A DNA stretch of 41,829 bases. Source: Nostoc punctiforme NIES-2108 (GTDB lineage: Bacteria; Cyanobacteriota; Cyanobacteriia; Cyanobacteriales; Nostocaceae). The stretch covers positions 1 to 41,829 of the forward strand of contig LXQE01000187.1 in NCBI GenBank assembly GCA_003326195.1, read 5' to 3'. The position numbers were made by a program, and so were the translations under genes. Shown in pieces: positions 16,203 to 24,832 of the stretch. Position 1 is the first letter of the stretch. Each line of letters starts with the position of its first letter. Under the pieces are notes generated by a model, which worked only from the letters and a program-made list of their open reading frames with translations, was not told the DNA's origin and searched no databases.

Positions 16203-17009
16203 ATGGCTAAGAAAAATTTTGCCGCAGCCCAAGCAGTTGAGTTGTACATCGGCAACTATCGGTTTGACGCGATTAGAATTGTTGAAACTGAAGAATACCG
16301 GATGTCTCAAAATCATATCCTCGAAACAATCGGTATAAATAAGAACTGGTTGAGCAGGTTACAGTTTAGCTTGCCTCGTGTGAACAAAACCCTTATGGAG
16401 CAAGGCTTAAATCACGTTACAGTCCATGCGGAATATACAGTTAAAAATACAGTGACACGTGCTGTAACGTGGTCATTGAAAGATGTTCGGATCATCTGGC
16501 GTTACTTTGATAAACAAGGAAATCATCAAGCCGCAAAACTGGTTGATGCACTTGCTGAAGATTCTCTAATCAGCAGGTTTAATCAAGTCTGGGGTAAGCA
16601 ACACACAGTTGAGCAACGCCGGATAGATGATTGCCGTATTCTGTCTACACCTTGCCCGTGGACTAAAATGTTTGAAACTGAGTTTGAGGAGAATTTGGCT
16701 CGGATTAGTAAGCTGCATAAAAAGCACATTAAGAATGGCTTGTACTATTGGGAGTTCATTTATAGTTGGATGACACCAGAGGAAAAAGCCAAACTTGACA
16801 TTGTTAATCCTGTTCTTGAAAATGGGCGAAGAAAGTACAAAATTCATCAAATGCTTTCCTATGAAACAAAACAGAGATTATCCCCACACGTCACATCAGT
16901 GCTGATTTTAATGAAGTCAGCCAATTCGGTAGCAGAACTGCGGCGACTGGTGCAACGACAGTATGGGGTAGATCAACCGAATCTGTTTGATGGCTGGGAT
17001 GTTAAATAG
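16203..17009 (+). CDS. P63C-domain-like protein
   Basis: The 268-residue protein starts with a basic stretch and a helical region that may bind DNA (SQNHILETIGINKNWLSRL). The second half has PCPWTKMFETEFEENLARIS, then YYWEFIYSWMTPEEKAKLDI, KYKIHQMLSYETKQRLSPHV and a closing helix SVAELRRLVQRQYG. This order resembles the P63C domain, first noted in phage and plasmid proteins: WTKxFPDEF, then a ...HQxL...L... core. The role of P63C is unknown; antirepressor or replication-linked functions have been proposed. No convincing ribosome site. It ends at the strong bidirectional terminator at 17024-17063. The assignment is tentative but the gene is real by composition. Confidence 0.6.
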   Translation: MAKKNFAAAQAVELYIGNYRFDAIRIVETEEYRMSQNHILETIGINKNWLSRLQFSLPRVNKTLMEQGLNHVTVHAEYTVKNTVTRAVTWSLKDVRIIWRYFDKQGNHQAAKLVDALAEDSLISRFNQVWGKQHTVEQRRIDDCRILSTPCPWTKMFETEFEENLARISKLHKKHIKNGLYYWEFIYSWMTPEEKAKLDIVNPVLENGRRKYKIHQMLSYETKQRLSPHVTSVLILMKSANSVAELRRLVQRQYGVDQPNLFDGWDVK

Positions 17010-17023
17010 TTAGCTTGAATTAT

Positions 17024-17063
17024 GCGATCGCTCAGAGAGTTAGCTTACTCTCTGAGCGATCGC
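17024..17063. terminator. Bidirectional terminator hairpin: 17-bp perfect stem containing two HIP1 sites
   Basis: GCGATCGCTCAGAGAGT (17024-17040) and ACTCTCTGAGCGATCGC (17047-17063) form a perfect 17-bp stem with the six-base loop TAGCTT. AT-rich tails lie on both sides. It sits between two convergent genes, so it can end transcripts from both directions. Confidence 0.8.
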
Positions 17064-17076
17064 ACTTCATAATTTT

Positions 17077-18324
17077 TCAACTGTTCAAAGGTTGTTCAGC
17101 CTCACGTTTTTTAGCGTATTCACGCAATTGGGCAAGGCCAGAAGTAGAGGCAGATGGTCGTGGTTTATTGGGGTCAGGGACTAAATCTTGTCTGCGGTCG
17201 TAAGCAAAGTTCTTGTCTAACATCAATATATAAGTAATGTGCGCCGTCCAGACATCAGCGACGCGTTCACCAAGACCCTTAGTATCAAGAGGAGCAGGGA
17301 ATTGTACGCCGCCATTCCAAACAATAGGTATACCTTCATTTTGAAAGTGGTCAGTTAACTCCTTCTTGACAAAATCAGCAGTCCCACCACAAATGAGAAT
17401 TTCATCAAGTGAAGGGATGTTTCGTATCCAACGTACAAGAGCGCGACAGTAATCAGAACGAACTTCAGGGAGAATGTTTTGAAATAATTTTAAGTCGGCA
17501 GATACACCTTCGGGTGTGGCTTGGCGGGACAAAGAACGCAAAGGCTCAAAGTTGCCCTTCCCAGCAGCAATGATTGCAGTCACTAAATGTTCATCTTCTT
17601 TGGACAAGCCAACAGCAGTGCGTTGGACAAACTGCTGTACTAACCAATTCATACCTAAATCAGTAGTTTCAGCCAAAGCCGGATTCCCTTTTTGGCTGAG
17701 AACGAAACTAGCGTTCCGGTAGCCAAGCATCAGCAAACCGATATTTTTTTGGGTATATGATGCAGCCAGAGTGCGACTGCGGTATATCATAATGCCACTG
17801 CCTTCCGGGGCAACATGAAAATTACGCAGCTTACCTTTTAATTTGTTGGTGGGAGTTACAATTCCCCGGTTGAGTGATTGCCCTAACTTTTTACCAAGAT
17901 TATGAGCATTACTAATTTCTCCTGGTGGCATCAATACTTGGACAAAGGCATCAATATTATTGGTATCGAACTGAAACTGACGGCAAGCTAACCACAACAA
18001 AGCAGCCAGTTTTGGTAGAGCATAATGAGATTTTAAATCTCGCAGTGCAGAAGTCCCAGCAAAAACACTTTTTGCCAATGCACCCAAAACATAATACTCA
18101 TCGCCCATTCCGACCCAAATACTGGTGTTATATGAGTTTGGGACGAAACGCGCCACAGAAGTTTTAGAGACATCAGCGATTTCTGGTGGCATGGCTAATA
18201 CTATTGGCACACCTGAAGGATAAATTTGAGCGATCGCTTTTGTCTCACTGCCACCAATGTCAGCTGAGATGACGATTCTGGGGGTATCTACAGCAGAATC
18301 TGGATTTGGATTCGATTTATTCAT
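17077..18324 (-). CDS. Second actin-like (ParM/StbA-type) ATPase
   Basis: The 415-residue protein carries actin-fold signatures. Phosphate-1 is VISADIGGSETKAIA (about 18-31). Phosphate-2-like is IGLLMLGYRNASFVLSQ (about 193-209), and the adenosine motif is ILICGGTADFVKKEL at about 310. It is about 95 residues longer than the actin at 6481-7440, with a low-complexity C-terminal tail (NKPRPSASTSG onward). Segregation actins of this size are common on cyanobacterial megaplasmids. An upstream gene on the same strand (18543-19085) may be its adaptor. It could position the plasmid, or the conjugation machinery, since it lies beside the oriT candidate. The ATPase fold is firm; the job is inferred. 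Confidence 0.82.
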   Translation of the reverse strand: MNKSNPNPDSAVDTPRIVISADIGGSETKAIAQIYPSGVPIVLAMPPEIADVSKTSVARFVPNSYNTSIWVGMGDEYYVLGALAKSVFAGTSALRDLKSHYALPKLAALLWLACRQFQFDTNNIDAFVQVLMPPGEISNAHNLGKKLGQSLNRGIVTPTNKLKGKLRNFHVAPEGSGIMIYRSRTLAASYTQKNIGLLMLGYRNASFVLSQKGNPALAETTDLGMNWLVQQFVQRTAVGLSKEDEHLVTAIIAAGKGNFEPLRSLSRQATPEGVSADLKLFQNILPEVRSDYCRALVRWIRNIPSLDEILICGGTADFVKKELTDHFQNEGIPIVWNGGVQFPAPLDTKGLGERVADVWTAHITYILMLDKNFAYDRRQDLVPDPNKPRPSASTSGLAQLREYAKKREAEQPLNS

Positions 18325-18542
18325 GAATTACCTCAAAAGACTGAATGTGTAGGGGTTGCATGGTAGTAAGAATGAAGAATGTCTGACTTTTCACGGGAAG
18401 TACTACAACCCTTATCAAGGCTGGGTATAGGGGGTAGGGTATTGGGTGTAGAGAACCGATATTGTCTTACTGCACCCCAATACTTGCTCCCCACACTCTC
18501 ATTCCTTATAGATTTGCCGAAATCAAACGTACTATTCGACGA
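18325..18542. other. Intergenic spacer with a G/C-rich dispersed repeat
   Basis: Within the spacer, GGGTATAGGGGGTAGGGTATTGGGTGTAGAG (18425-18455, described by its G-rich steps) faces a CACCCCAATACTTGCTCCCC arm at about 18473-18492. Together they form an imperfect long inverted repeat. The same GGGTGTAG vocabulary occurs at 7780-7800 and inside the AAA+ gene at 22524-22629. Confidence 0.5.
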
Positions 18543-19085
18543 CTAAGCCCCAAATAATTTACTAGCCCTTCTCATTTCCTCTGTTATTTCCACAGCTATT
18601 AAATCTTTCTCGTAGTCATAATCTTCTTCATCTGGAAGCAAAAGTTCTTCTCTAACTTCAACATCATTAGATATAGATAGTGCAGTCGTTGAGTCAGGCT
18701 CTTGAGAATTAACTTGTTCTGTCTTGTCGAATGAGCCGCCCTGATCTGGGATAGCACCTGGGTAATCAGCAGTAGTATTCATCAGTTGAACAACAGTATT
18801 TATTTGGGGTGAAATCCCGAAAACCTCGCGGATAAGAGATGCCTGACCTTCTAATTGTTTGATTGACCAAATCGCTATGCGTCTTAATTCCTCGTCACGC
18901 ACTCCTACAGAATGCATTACAAAAGGTAGCCAGTAGGCTTTGAGCGCATTTACAACAACCTCAGAAAAATCTAAATCTAGTTTCAAAGGGTTCGACTTGA
19001 GGTAGGTAATTATTTTGCCATCCAAACTCTCAAGAGAACGCTTAATTGAGATTATCTCTTGCTTTACCTCATTCATATTATTCAT
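18543..19085 (-). CDS. Hypothetical protein upstream of the actin-like gene
   Basis: This 180-residue protein starts at ATG 19085. It opens with a helix NEVKQEIISIKRSLESLDGK that could form a coiled coil. A compact helical core (about 40-95, including DEELRRIAIWSIKQLEGQAS) follows, then an acidic, Ser/Asp/Glu-rich tail with LLLPDEEDYDYEKDL. A DNA-binding or adaptor head with an acidic tail is the usual design of actin-partition adaptors, and the gene precedes an actin-like ATPase on the same strand. No ribbon-helix-helix pattern is clear, so this pairing is only positional. Confidence 0.55.
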   Translation of the reverse strand: MNNMNEVKQEIISIKRSLESLDGKIITYLKSNPLKLDLDFSEVVVNALKAYWLPFVMHSVGVRDEELRRIAIWSIKQLEGQASLIREVFGISPQINTVVQLMNTTADYPGAIPDQGGSFDKTEQVNSQEPDSTTALSISNDVEVREELLLPDEEDYDYEKDLIAVEITEEMRRASKLFGA

Positions 19086-19158
19086 TCAGAAATTTTCCGA
19101 AAACAGTAATCCAAATATTTCCAATGACTCAGCGAAGAGTCCGAGGCGCAGATGGGAA

Positions 19159-19181
19159 GCCCCATAAATAAATTTAGGGGT
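19159..19181. repeat. Short hairpin of the CCCC-N-AAT-N-GGGG dispersed family
   Basis: AGCCCCATAAATAAATTTAGGGGTCT is a hairpin-capable unit. Two close relatives lie at about 28115-28137 and 28200-28222. It lies just upstream of the 180-aa gene, on the divergent side. Confidence 0.45.
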
Positions 19182-19644
19182 CTAATTCAGGACGTATTAT
19201 TTTTTGTGCATTTTGAGCGTAAATCAATTTAATCGCTCTGGAACCTTTGAGTAGAAAGGAATCTAAAATTTTTGTCCTTTGCTCACTGTTCCCTTGCTCG
19301 CCTATTCCGATGTTCTTTTGTTAGAAAGCTTTTCTGCTCCATGCTCAAGAGCTTCTTTGCTTGAGAGTTATCAAATAAGAATTCAGTTTGAACTCTGTAT
19401 GACGGACTCTGAATAAGTAAACTTAACACCCTCACTAAATTATAGATTCAGAGGTCAAATTTTGTACTTGACTCCAAATTTAAATTTATTGCATTAAAAG
19501 AAACGAAGACTCATGCAAAAACAATCGAACAACTCTACTAGCCTAAATAATAGATTAGCACTCTAATTAATTTTTAAAATCTTACTCACACTATCTTTTA
19601 AAACTCTGACAATCTACACAAGACTAAAGTAGATTCAGAGATAA

Positions 19645-19870
19645 ACTGTATTGTATGATACAGTTCCCTAGAGGTAGTTATCGGGCTACCACACGGGTGA
19701 CACCTAGCTACCTGTCGGGTGAAAAAATAGCGGCTTTTTGTGGTTTTTGATTTTCCCGACAGGTAGTTGTCTGGTAGCCCGACAGGTAGCTAGCGAGGAG
19801 CGATAAAATTGCCAAAAATTAGAGAATCAGCCGCCCGAAAATAGGTGTAAATAGGTGTAAATAGGTGTAC
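19645..19870. other. oriT: Candidate origin of transfer (oriT) upstream of the MobV relaxase gene
   Basis: A gene-free region carries dense inverted repeats: ACTGTAT-N6-ATACAGT (19645-19664), and CGGGCTACCA (19682-19691) with TGGTAGCCCG (19772-19781). CTAGCTACCTGTCGGG (19704-19719) is complementary to CCCGACAGGTAGCTAG (19778-19793), and a further CCCGACAGGTAG occurs at 19755-19766. Three tandem AATAGGTGTA units follow at about 19840-19869. MobV relaxases act at an inverted repeat located just before their own gene, which starts at 20009. The role is inferred from position and structure; the nick site cannot be read. The rest of 19086-20008 shows no gene; CTGAGTA-AAAA-TACTCAG at about 19922-19940 is a small hairpin before the relaxase. 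Confidence 0.7.
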
Positions 19871-20008
19871 TTACTAGCCTTATTTAGGCTATTCTTGATT
19901 TGGGAAAAAAGCCATTTTAAGCCTGAGTAAAAATACTCAGTGAGCCGAAAAAATAATTTTAGTTATCAGGTGAAATATTGTTGACGGGAGAAAAAAAGGT
20001 GGGCGGGA

Positions 20009-21730
20009 ATGGCTTATGCGATCGCTCGTTTGAAAAAATTAAAATTTGGTAACTTAGCGGGGAGCGCATCTCACACGTCTCGTGAGAGGGAGACACCAAA
20101 TGCTGACTTGTCGGTAGAGAATATTAGGTTTATAGGCAGCAACGATCCCGAATCAAGGTTAGAAGATTTGGTGATGGCGAAGATAAATGAGGTTTCGCAA
20201 CACAGGAAGATAAGGACTGATGGGGTTTATTGCGTGGAGATGTTGCTGAGTGCATCACCAAGCTACTTTCGTGCCTCATGCCCAAATCAAGCAGGGTATT
20301 ATGAGCAGAATAAGTTAGATGTTTGGCTAGAGGCGACGCACCAATGGTTGTCAGAGGAATATGGTTCGCGGATAGTCAGGGCAGAATTACACTTAGATGA
20401 AGTCACGCCGCACGTTCACGCTTATTTTGTGCCAGTGGATGATGATGGGCAACTACGATGCAAGCACTTCTTTGGCGGTCGGCAGAAAATCCAGGCATTT
20501 CAAGACTCGTACTATCAAACGATGCGGCTGATTGGCTTGGAGAGGGGGTTGAAGGGTTCCAGAGCCGAACACGAAGATATAAAGGATTTTTACCGGATAG
20601 TAGAAACGGGACGGAACCTGGAAGTCTCAGAGTTGAATTTGGAGCAAATCAAAGCCAAAGCCGCAGATCGAGACAGGGCAGCCCGTCAACTTCAACAAAT
20701 GGAAGCAACAGCTAGAGAACTGGCTCAAGCTAATGAACTGCTTCAACAACGCCTTGCCCAATTAGAGAAAGAGAAAGAAAAATATCGACAACAAACTCAG
20801 CAGTTGCGTGACCTAGCCTTGGAAAATGTAGCTTGGGAGTTAGGTTTAGACGAAGAACCTAGTCAATCTAATAGGTGGGTAGGTCATGGGCACATCATTG
20901 ATATAAATGGGGATAAATTTCAGTCCGCCTCCCCAGGAGTAGAAAAGGGCAATGGGGCAATAGATTTGGTGATTCAGGTGAACAATTACAATTTGCGGCA
21001 GGGTTTGGCATGGCTCAATGACAGATTTGGGGAATCGGGAGCAGAACGAGCAGCGATCGCCGCAGTCAAAAAACAAACAGCAGATATTCTTCAAACCGAG
21101 CCAGCCCCCAAGTTTGTCCCACCAGTTGAGGATAAAAGCAAGTGGCTTGCAGTACATGATTACTTGACTCACTTTTGGGGATTGCCATCAAACTTTGTAC
21201 ACGGATTTCACCAATCGGGGTTGATTTACGCTGACTCTAAGCAAAATGCAGTGTTTGTAATGCGAGATTTAAACCATCAAATTAAAGGGGCTTACCTTGA
21301 AGGGAGTGAATTTAAGGGTTTGACCATTGGAAGCGATCGCACAAACAGTTGGTTTCATTTCCAGTTAGGTGAGCGAGGAACGAGCAAAGTAGAAAAAGTG
21401 GTACTTTGTTCCTCAACGATTGATGCTTTCTCATACGCAATGGTGGAATATTCCAAAACTGGGTCAATACCAAAACAGCGAACACTGTACATGGCACTTG
21501 CTGATCCCAAAAGTACACCAGTAGAGCGATTAGAGCATATTCCTCAAATCAAAACGGCGTTCAACTCCGATGAATTTGGAGAAGCCACGGCACTGGCTGT
21601 TAAGAAATTACTGCCCCATGCTAGACGCTCAAGACCCAAAGCACTCTCTTGGAACCAGGAGCTGTTGCTTGAAAAGTCCCTACAGCAACAACAACAGCAA
21701 CGTAAGTCAGAGGTAGATTTGAGTCTTTAA
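20009..21730 (+). CDS. MobV-family relaxase with C-terminal primase/Toprim-like domain
   Basis: The 573-residue protein begins MAYAIARLKKLKFGNLAGSA, the typical MobV start. It carries the metal-binding motif HLDEVTPHVH at 128-137. Relaxases of this type nick one strand at oriT and stay bound to the 5' end during transfer. A coiled coil spans about 210-270. The C-terminal half resembles DUF3991/Toprim fusions: IDLVIQVNNYNLRQGLAWLN and RFG look like the CHC2/primase-linked region, but without zinc cysteines. VVLCSSTIDAFSYAM sits where Toprim normally has EgxxDA; the catalytic Glu is replaced by Ser, so synthesis activity is doubtful. The oriT candidate lies just upstream. It is the first gene of the transfer block. 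Confidence 0.88.
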   Translation: MAYAIARLKKLKFGNLAGSASHTSRERETPNADLSVENIRFIGSNDPESRLEDLVMAKINEVSQHRKIRTDGVYCVEMLLSASPSYFRASCPNQAGYYEQNKLDVWLEATHQWLSEEYGSRIVRAELHLDEVTPHVHAYFVPVDDDGQLRCKHFFGGRQKIQAFQDSYYQTMRLIGLERGLKGSRAEHEDIKDFYRIVETGRNLEVSELNLEQIKAKAADRDRAARQLQQMEATARELAQANELLQQRLAQLEKEKEKYRQQTQQLRDLALENVAWELGLDEEPSQSNRWVGHGHIIDINGDKFQSASPGVEKGNGAIDLVIQVNNYNLRQGLAWLNDRFGESGAERAAIAAVKKQTADILQTEPAPKFVPPVEDKSKWLAVHDYLTHFWGLPSNFVHGFHQSGLIYADSKQNAVFVMRDLNHQIKGAYLEGSEFKGLTIGSDRTNSWFHFQLGERGTSKVEKVVLCSSTIDAFSYAMVEYSKTGSIPKQRTLYMALADPKSTPVERLEHIPQIKTAFNSDEFGEATALAVKKLLPHARRSRPKALSWNQELLLEKSLQQQQQQRKSEVDLSL

Positions 21731-21837
21731 CGGCTCACGCTGCTTGAGTGCAAATAAAAAACAATGGCCAAAAGTACGAGAAAATTGGGTACTTCAGACT
21801 GTGAGTAGAAAGTGAGTCAGCCTTTATTATCAGTTTG

Positions 21838-23604
21838 ATGCTCAATAATTTACCTATGAGTTCACAACTGATAGAAAGAATATTTTCTCTTTACGAACAA
21901 AACAATCCTTTAATAGCAGTGGAATCTCCATTGCAAGAGAGGATGAACTTACTTAAAAACCTAACTCAAAAATGCATTAATAGTGGTATCAATTGTTATC
22001 TCTGGATGTTAGAAGATGACAAATTATACCAATTAACAATAAGTGATTGGGGATTGGCATTCTCAGAAATTAAAGAATACAAGAGAATCGCTTTTAAAGT
22101 TGTACGCGAAGATTCCTTTGAGATTTTGCGGTTTTGGAAGACAACCCAGTTACAAGGGATTTTGATCCTGGAAGGGATATACCCGTGGCTTGGACAAGGA
22201 GCGACGGATGCAGATTCCTTCCTGACAGCAGAGTGGATTAAGTCAGCACTGATTAACATTAAGCTTTACAACCATAACTCTTGTAAAACAGCTTTGTTGC
22301 TGGGTTCAAACGCAAGCCTGAAGTCAGAGATAGCAGGTCTAATACCAACAATTACCCAAGAGTTACCCACGGTTGAGGAAATTAGTGATTATCTGCCAAA
22401 AATATTACCCGGCTCAATTACACTAGCCCAAATCAACGAAATAGCGAATACTTGTGTCGGGATGTATTTGGCAGATATTGAAACAGGGGTAAAAACTGCT
22501 CTAGCAATTGACAAAGCCCCTTTGGGGCAGGGTGTGGGGTGTGGGGTGTGGGGTGTAGAGAAAGCTCCAACAACCATCTTCGTACAAGCCCCGTCTTCAC
22601 TACACCCAACACCCTGCCCCCAACACCCTATTTTTGACAGCAGTGAATTAGTCAAAAAAGTTTCTGCTTATAAAATTGAGTTACTCAAACGAGTTTACAA
22701 TGTGGAATTTCTGCAACCGATGACAATTCCAGTCGGGGGACTGGAGTTAATGCAGTCAGCATTTAAGGGATACAAGCGCCTCCTGACACCGTTAGCGAAG
22801 TCTTACAACTTGCGCTTACCAAAAGGTGTTTTATTGATTGGCCCACCCGGAACAGGTAAATCTCACTCGGCTAAGGCTTGTTCTCAAATACTAGAATTAC
22901 CCTTAGTAATCGTGGAGTGGGGGCATTTCCGCAGTTATGGAAATATGGCGGAATACAAACTCAAAAAGTTATTGGCACTGATAGACCGAATTAACCGTAT
23001 AATTTTTTACCTCGATGACTTTGACAAGGGATTTGCCGGAGATGATGATTTATCACGAAGACTTGCGGGAATGTTACTCACTTGGATGCAGGAAAGAACA
23101 AGTGATGTATTAATAATTGCTTCTGCCAATAATATCCAATGGCTACCACCAGAATTAACCAGAAGTGGACGGTTTGATCAGATATTCAAAATCGACTTAC
23201 CAAACAACGGCGAAAGACATTCTATATTTAAGATTCACCTAGCAAGATTTGATAAACGCTTTAGTCATGGTGGAGATGCCTTTACCCCAGAAGAATGGCA
23301 AAGATTATTGAAGGTAACACATCGCTGTGTCGGTGCAGAAATTCAGGCAATCGTCGAAAGGGCAGCATTCTCAATATTTTGTCAATCCTTTGATGAAGAA
23401 ACTCCAGCACTAGAGGATTTGCCGCCATTACAAATTACCCTCACTGCACTATTAGAATCAAGAAAAAGCGTAAATCCTCTGGCAATACGTGAAGCTGACC
23501 GAATAGAAAGTATGCGTAATAAGGCCGATTTGCAAGGGCTACCATCTAGTCCGGTGGATTCATCAATATATAGTCTGGGCGATATCGATATTTTTGGTAG
23601 TTAA
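21838..23604 (+). CDS. AAA+ ATPase (Ycf46/FtsH-like AAA domain) in the transfer operon
   Basis: The 588-residue protein has a variable N-terminal domain (1-228). A strange insert follows (229-264), then the AAA module: Walker A GPPGTGKS (335-342), Walker B IIFYLDDFDK (about 388-397), sensor-1 SANN and the arginine region LTRSGRFDQIF. The pattern is that of FtsH/Ycf46-type AAA ATPases without a protease domain. The insert GQGVGCGVWGVEK and the later SSLHPTPCPQHPI are translated from an inverted DNA repeat. I start it at ATG 21838; no Shine-Dalgarno sequence is obvious. Its place between relaxase and pilus genes suggests a motor or assembly role, perhaps in place of VirB11, which was not found. 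That is inference. Confidence 0.82.
   Translation: MLNNLPMSSQLIERIFSLYEQNNPLIAVESPLQERMNLLKNLTQKCINSGINCYLWMLEDDKLYQLTISDWGLAFSEIKEYKRIAFKVVREDSFEILRFWKTTQLQGILILEGIYPWLGQGATDADSFLTAEWIKSALINIKLYNHNSCKTALLLGSNASLKSEIAGLIPTITQELPTVEEISDYLPKILPGSITLAQINEIANTCVGMYLADIETGVKTALAIDKAPLGQGVGCGVWGVEKAPTTIFVQAPSSLHPTPCPQHPIFDSSELVKKVSAYKIELLKRVYNVEFLQPMTIPVGGLELMQSAFKGYKRLLTPLAKSYNLRLPKGVLLIGPPGTGKSHSAKACSQILELPLVIVEWGHFRSYGNMAEYKLKKLLALIDRINRIIFYLDDFDKGFAGDDDLSRRLAGMLLTWMQERTSDVLIIASANNIQWLPPELTRSGRFDQIFKIDLPNNGERHSIFKIHLARFDKRFSHGGDAFTPEEWQRLLKVTHRCVGAEIQAIVERAAFSIFCQSFDEETPALEDLPPLQITLTALLESRKSVNPLAIREADRIESMRNKADLQGLPSSPVDSSIYSLGDIDIFGS
22524..22629. repeat. Inverted G/C-rich repeat lying in frame inside the AAA+ gene
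   Basis: GGGGCAGGGTGT (22524-22535) pairs with ACACCCTGCCCC (22609-22620), and GGGTGTAG (22551-22558) pairs with CTACACCC (22600-22607). GTGTGGG units repeat in tandem in the left arm. The reading frame passes through intact and encodes about 36 residues rich in Gly/Val on one side and Pro/His on the other. Confidence 0.75.
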
Positions 23605-23608
23605 TTTT

Positions 23609-24124
23609 ATGCAAATGCTGAAATCTCAGTCAAAAATCGATTGGTATGCTGCTGCCTTTAAGCTGCTAAACATCGCTGGGCCAATTGCTGGGGTGTCAGT
23701 AATCTTGTTCACAGCAGTAGTATCTTATATCGAAACTCGTCCCCAAAAATTGCCTCTTCAGTATAAACTTATTCACAACAACCAGACCTTTTATTTAGAA
23801 GCGGCAAATAAACCACAAGAACTAGAGAAAGGACTCAAATGGAGAAATAATCTAGAGAGCGATCGCGGAATGTTGTTTAACTTGGGTCGAGAGTATAATC
23901 ATGTACCGTTTTGGATGTACCAAGTAAAAGTACCGTTGGACATTATATACCTTAAAAATAATGTGGTGACAACAATAGTTCACAATACACCACCATGCAT
24001 GAAAAATCCTTGTCCAATCTATTACGGTGTCACTGCTACACAGGTTTTAGAACTTAAAGCGGGTGCTAGTAATATTCAACTTGGGCAGAAATTAACAATA
24101 GAGCCTATACCTAAAAAGCTGTAA
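23609..24124 (+). CDS. DUF192 family protein with N-terminal membrane anchor
   Basis: The 171-residue protein has a hydrophobic helix (about 22-42, IAGPIAGVSVILFTAVVSYI), then a DUF192 domain. The hallmarks are the stretch ELEKGLKWRNNLESDRGMLF, PFWMYQVKVPLDIIYL and the late CMKNPCPIYYGV, ending with a VLELKAG strand. DUF192 proteins are small beta-rich domains, usually exported and of unknown biochemical role. The usual Arg-Gly-Met-Leu-Phe pattern is complete. The gene starts at ATG 23609, four bases after the AAA+ stop; TTG 23594 would overlap that gene. Its place between an AAA+ ATPase and pilin-like genes suggests it works at the envelope with the transfer apparatus. Confidence 0.8.
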   Translation: MQMLKSQSKIDWYAAAFKLLNIAGPIAGVSVILFTAVVSYIETRPQKLPLQYKLIHNNQTFYLEAANKPQELEKGLKWRNNLESDRGMLFNLGREYNHVPFWMYQVKVPLDIIYLKNNVVTTIVHNTPPCMKNPCPIYYGVTATQVLELKAGASNIQLGQKLTIEPIPKKL

Positions 24125-24217
24125 TAAATATTCTCTGTAGCCAAAAGAACTAGTTTTTTTTGTACTAGAGTCTGTAGGATTTTGAAAGTCAGTTGTGAAT
24201 AATGTGGATAAGATTTC

Positions 24218-24832
24218 ATGCGTTCACAAATTATGCAAATATCAGACTACAAGAATTCTAATACAACTAGCTTTGAGGCAAGACCAACAGCAGCCTTACC
24301 ATCAAGAAAAAATATTGTGATTTCAGGTAGCACAATTGGGCTGATGGGAGTAACGGGAGCATTAATGATTCTGGAGATGTCAGTCCACAACATAATGCTT
24401 GGAGGATTGATGATTGCAGGAGCAATAGCAGTTGCAATTCCAAAACAAACACAGGCATTGCTAACAAATTTTGAAAAACTACAACGGAAATGGGGGGTGA
24501 ATTTATATGCAATATTGTTTGCATTTCTGTCGTTAATATTTCTCTTGGATTTTGCTTCTTCGCCAGCCGAAGCACAGTTTTTTAACAATGCTCAAACCTG
24601 GATGACTGGTGCTTTTGGTAATGCTGGTAACGGGCAAACACAAGCAGTTATAGAATTGTTCTTCAACGTATTGAGAGGTTTATTCCTACTTTATGTAGGT
24701 ATTAGTTTGGTAAGAATTGTTCAAGCAGCCCGCAACGATGAAGATTGGCAGACATTAGCCCGGACTCCATTAATTATCGTACTTTCAGTGTTTGTTGGAG
24801 ACTTAGTTACTGGTTTAATTACTGGAGCATAG
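24218..24832 (+). CDS. Candidate VirB2/TrbC-like major pilin
   Basis: The 204-residue protein contains four hydrophobic segments. Segments 1 and 2 (about 33-75) precede a third (about 93-112, AILFAFLSLIFLLDFA) that ends in SSPAEAQFF, a plausible signal peptidase site. The ~85 residues after it hold two more hydrophobic helices with a short polar turn (QAARNDEDW), as in VirB2/TrbC prepilins. The long N-terminal part is unusual for a pilin. Right after it come VirB3-like and VirB4-like genes, the normal gene order for a pilin. The identity is inferred from topology and order rather than sequence signature. An alternative start is ATG 24233. Confidence 0.55.
   Translation: MRSQIMQISDYKNSNTTSFEARPTAALPSRKNIVISGSTIGLMGVTGALMILEMSVHNIMLGGLMIAGAIAVAIPKQTQALLTNFEKLQRKWGVNLYAILFAFLSLIFLLDFASSPAEAQFFNNAQTWMTGAFGNAGNGQTQAVIELFFNVLRGLFLLYVGISLVRIVQAARNDEDWQTLARTPLIIVLSVFVGDLVTGLITGA

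Noticed and set aside
19840..19870. Replication-origin iterons
   Set aside because: Only three 10-bp copies are present and no replication initiator gene is adjacent; an oriT accessory site next to the relaxase is more likely.
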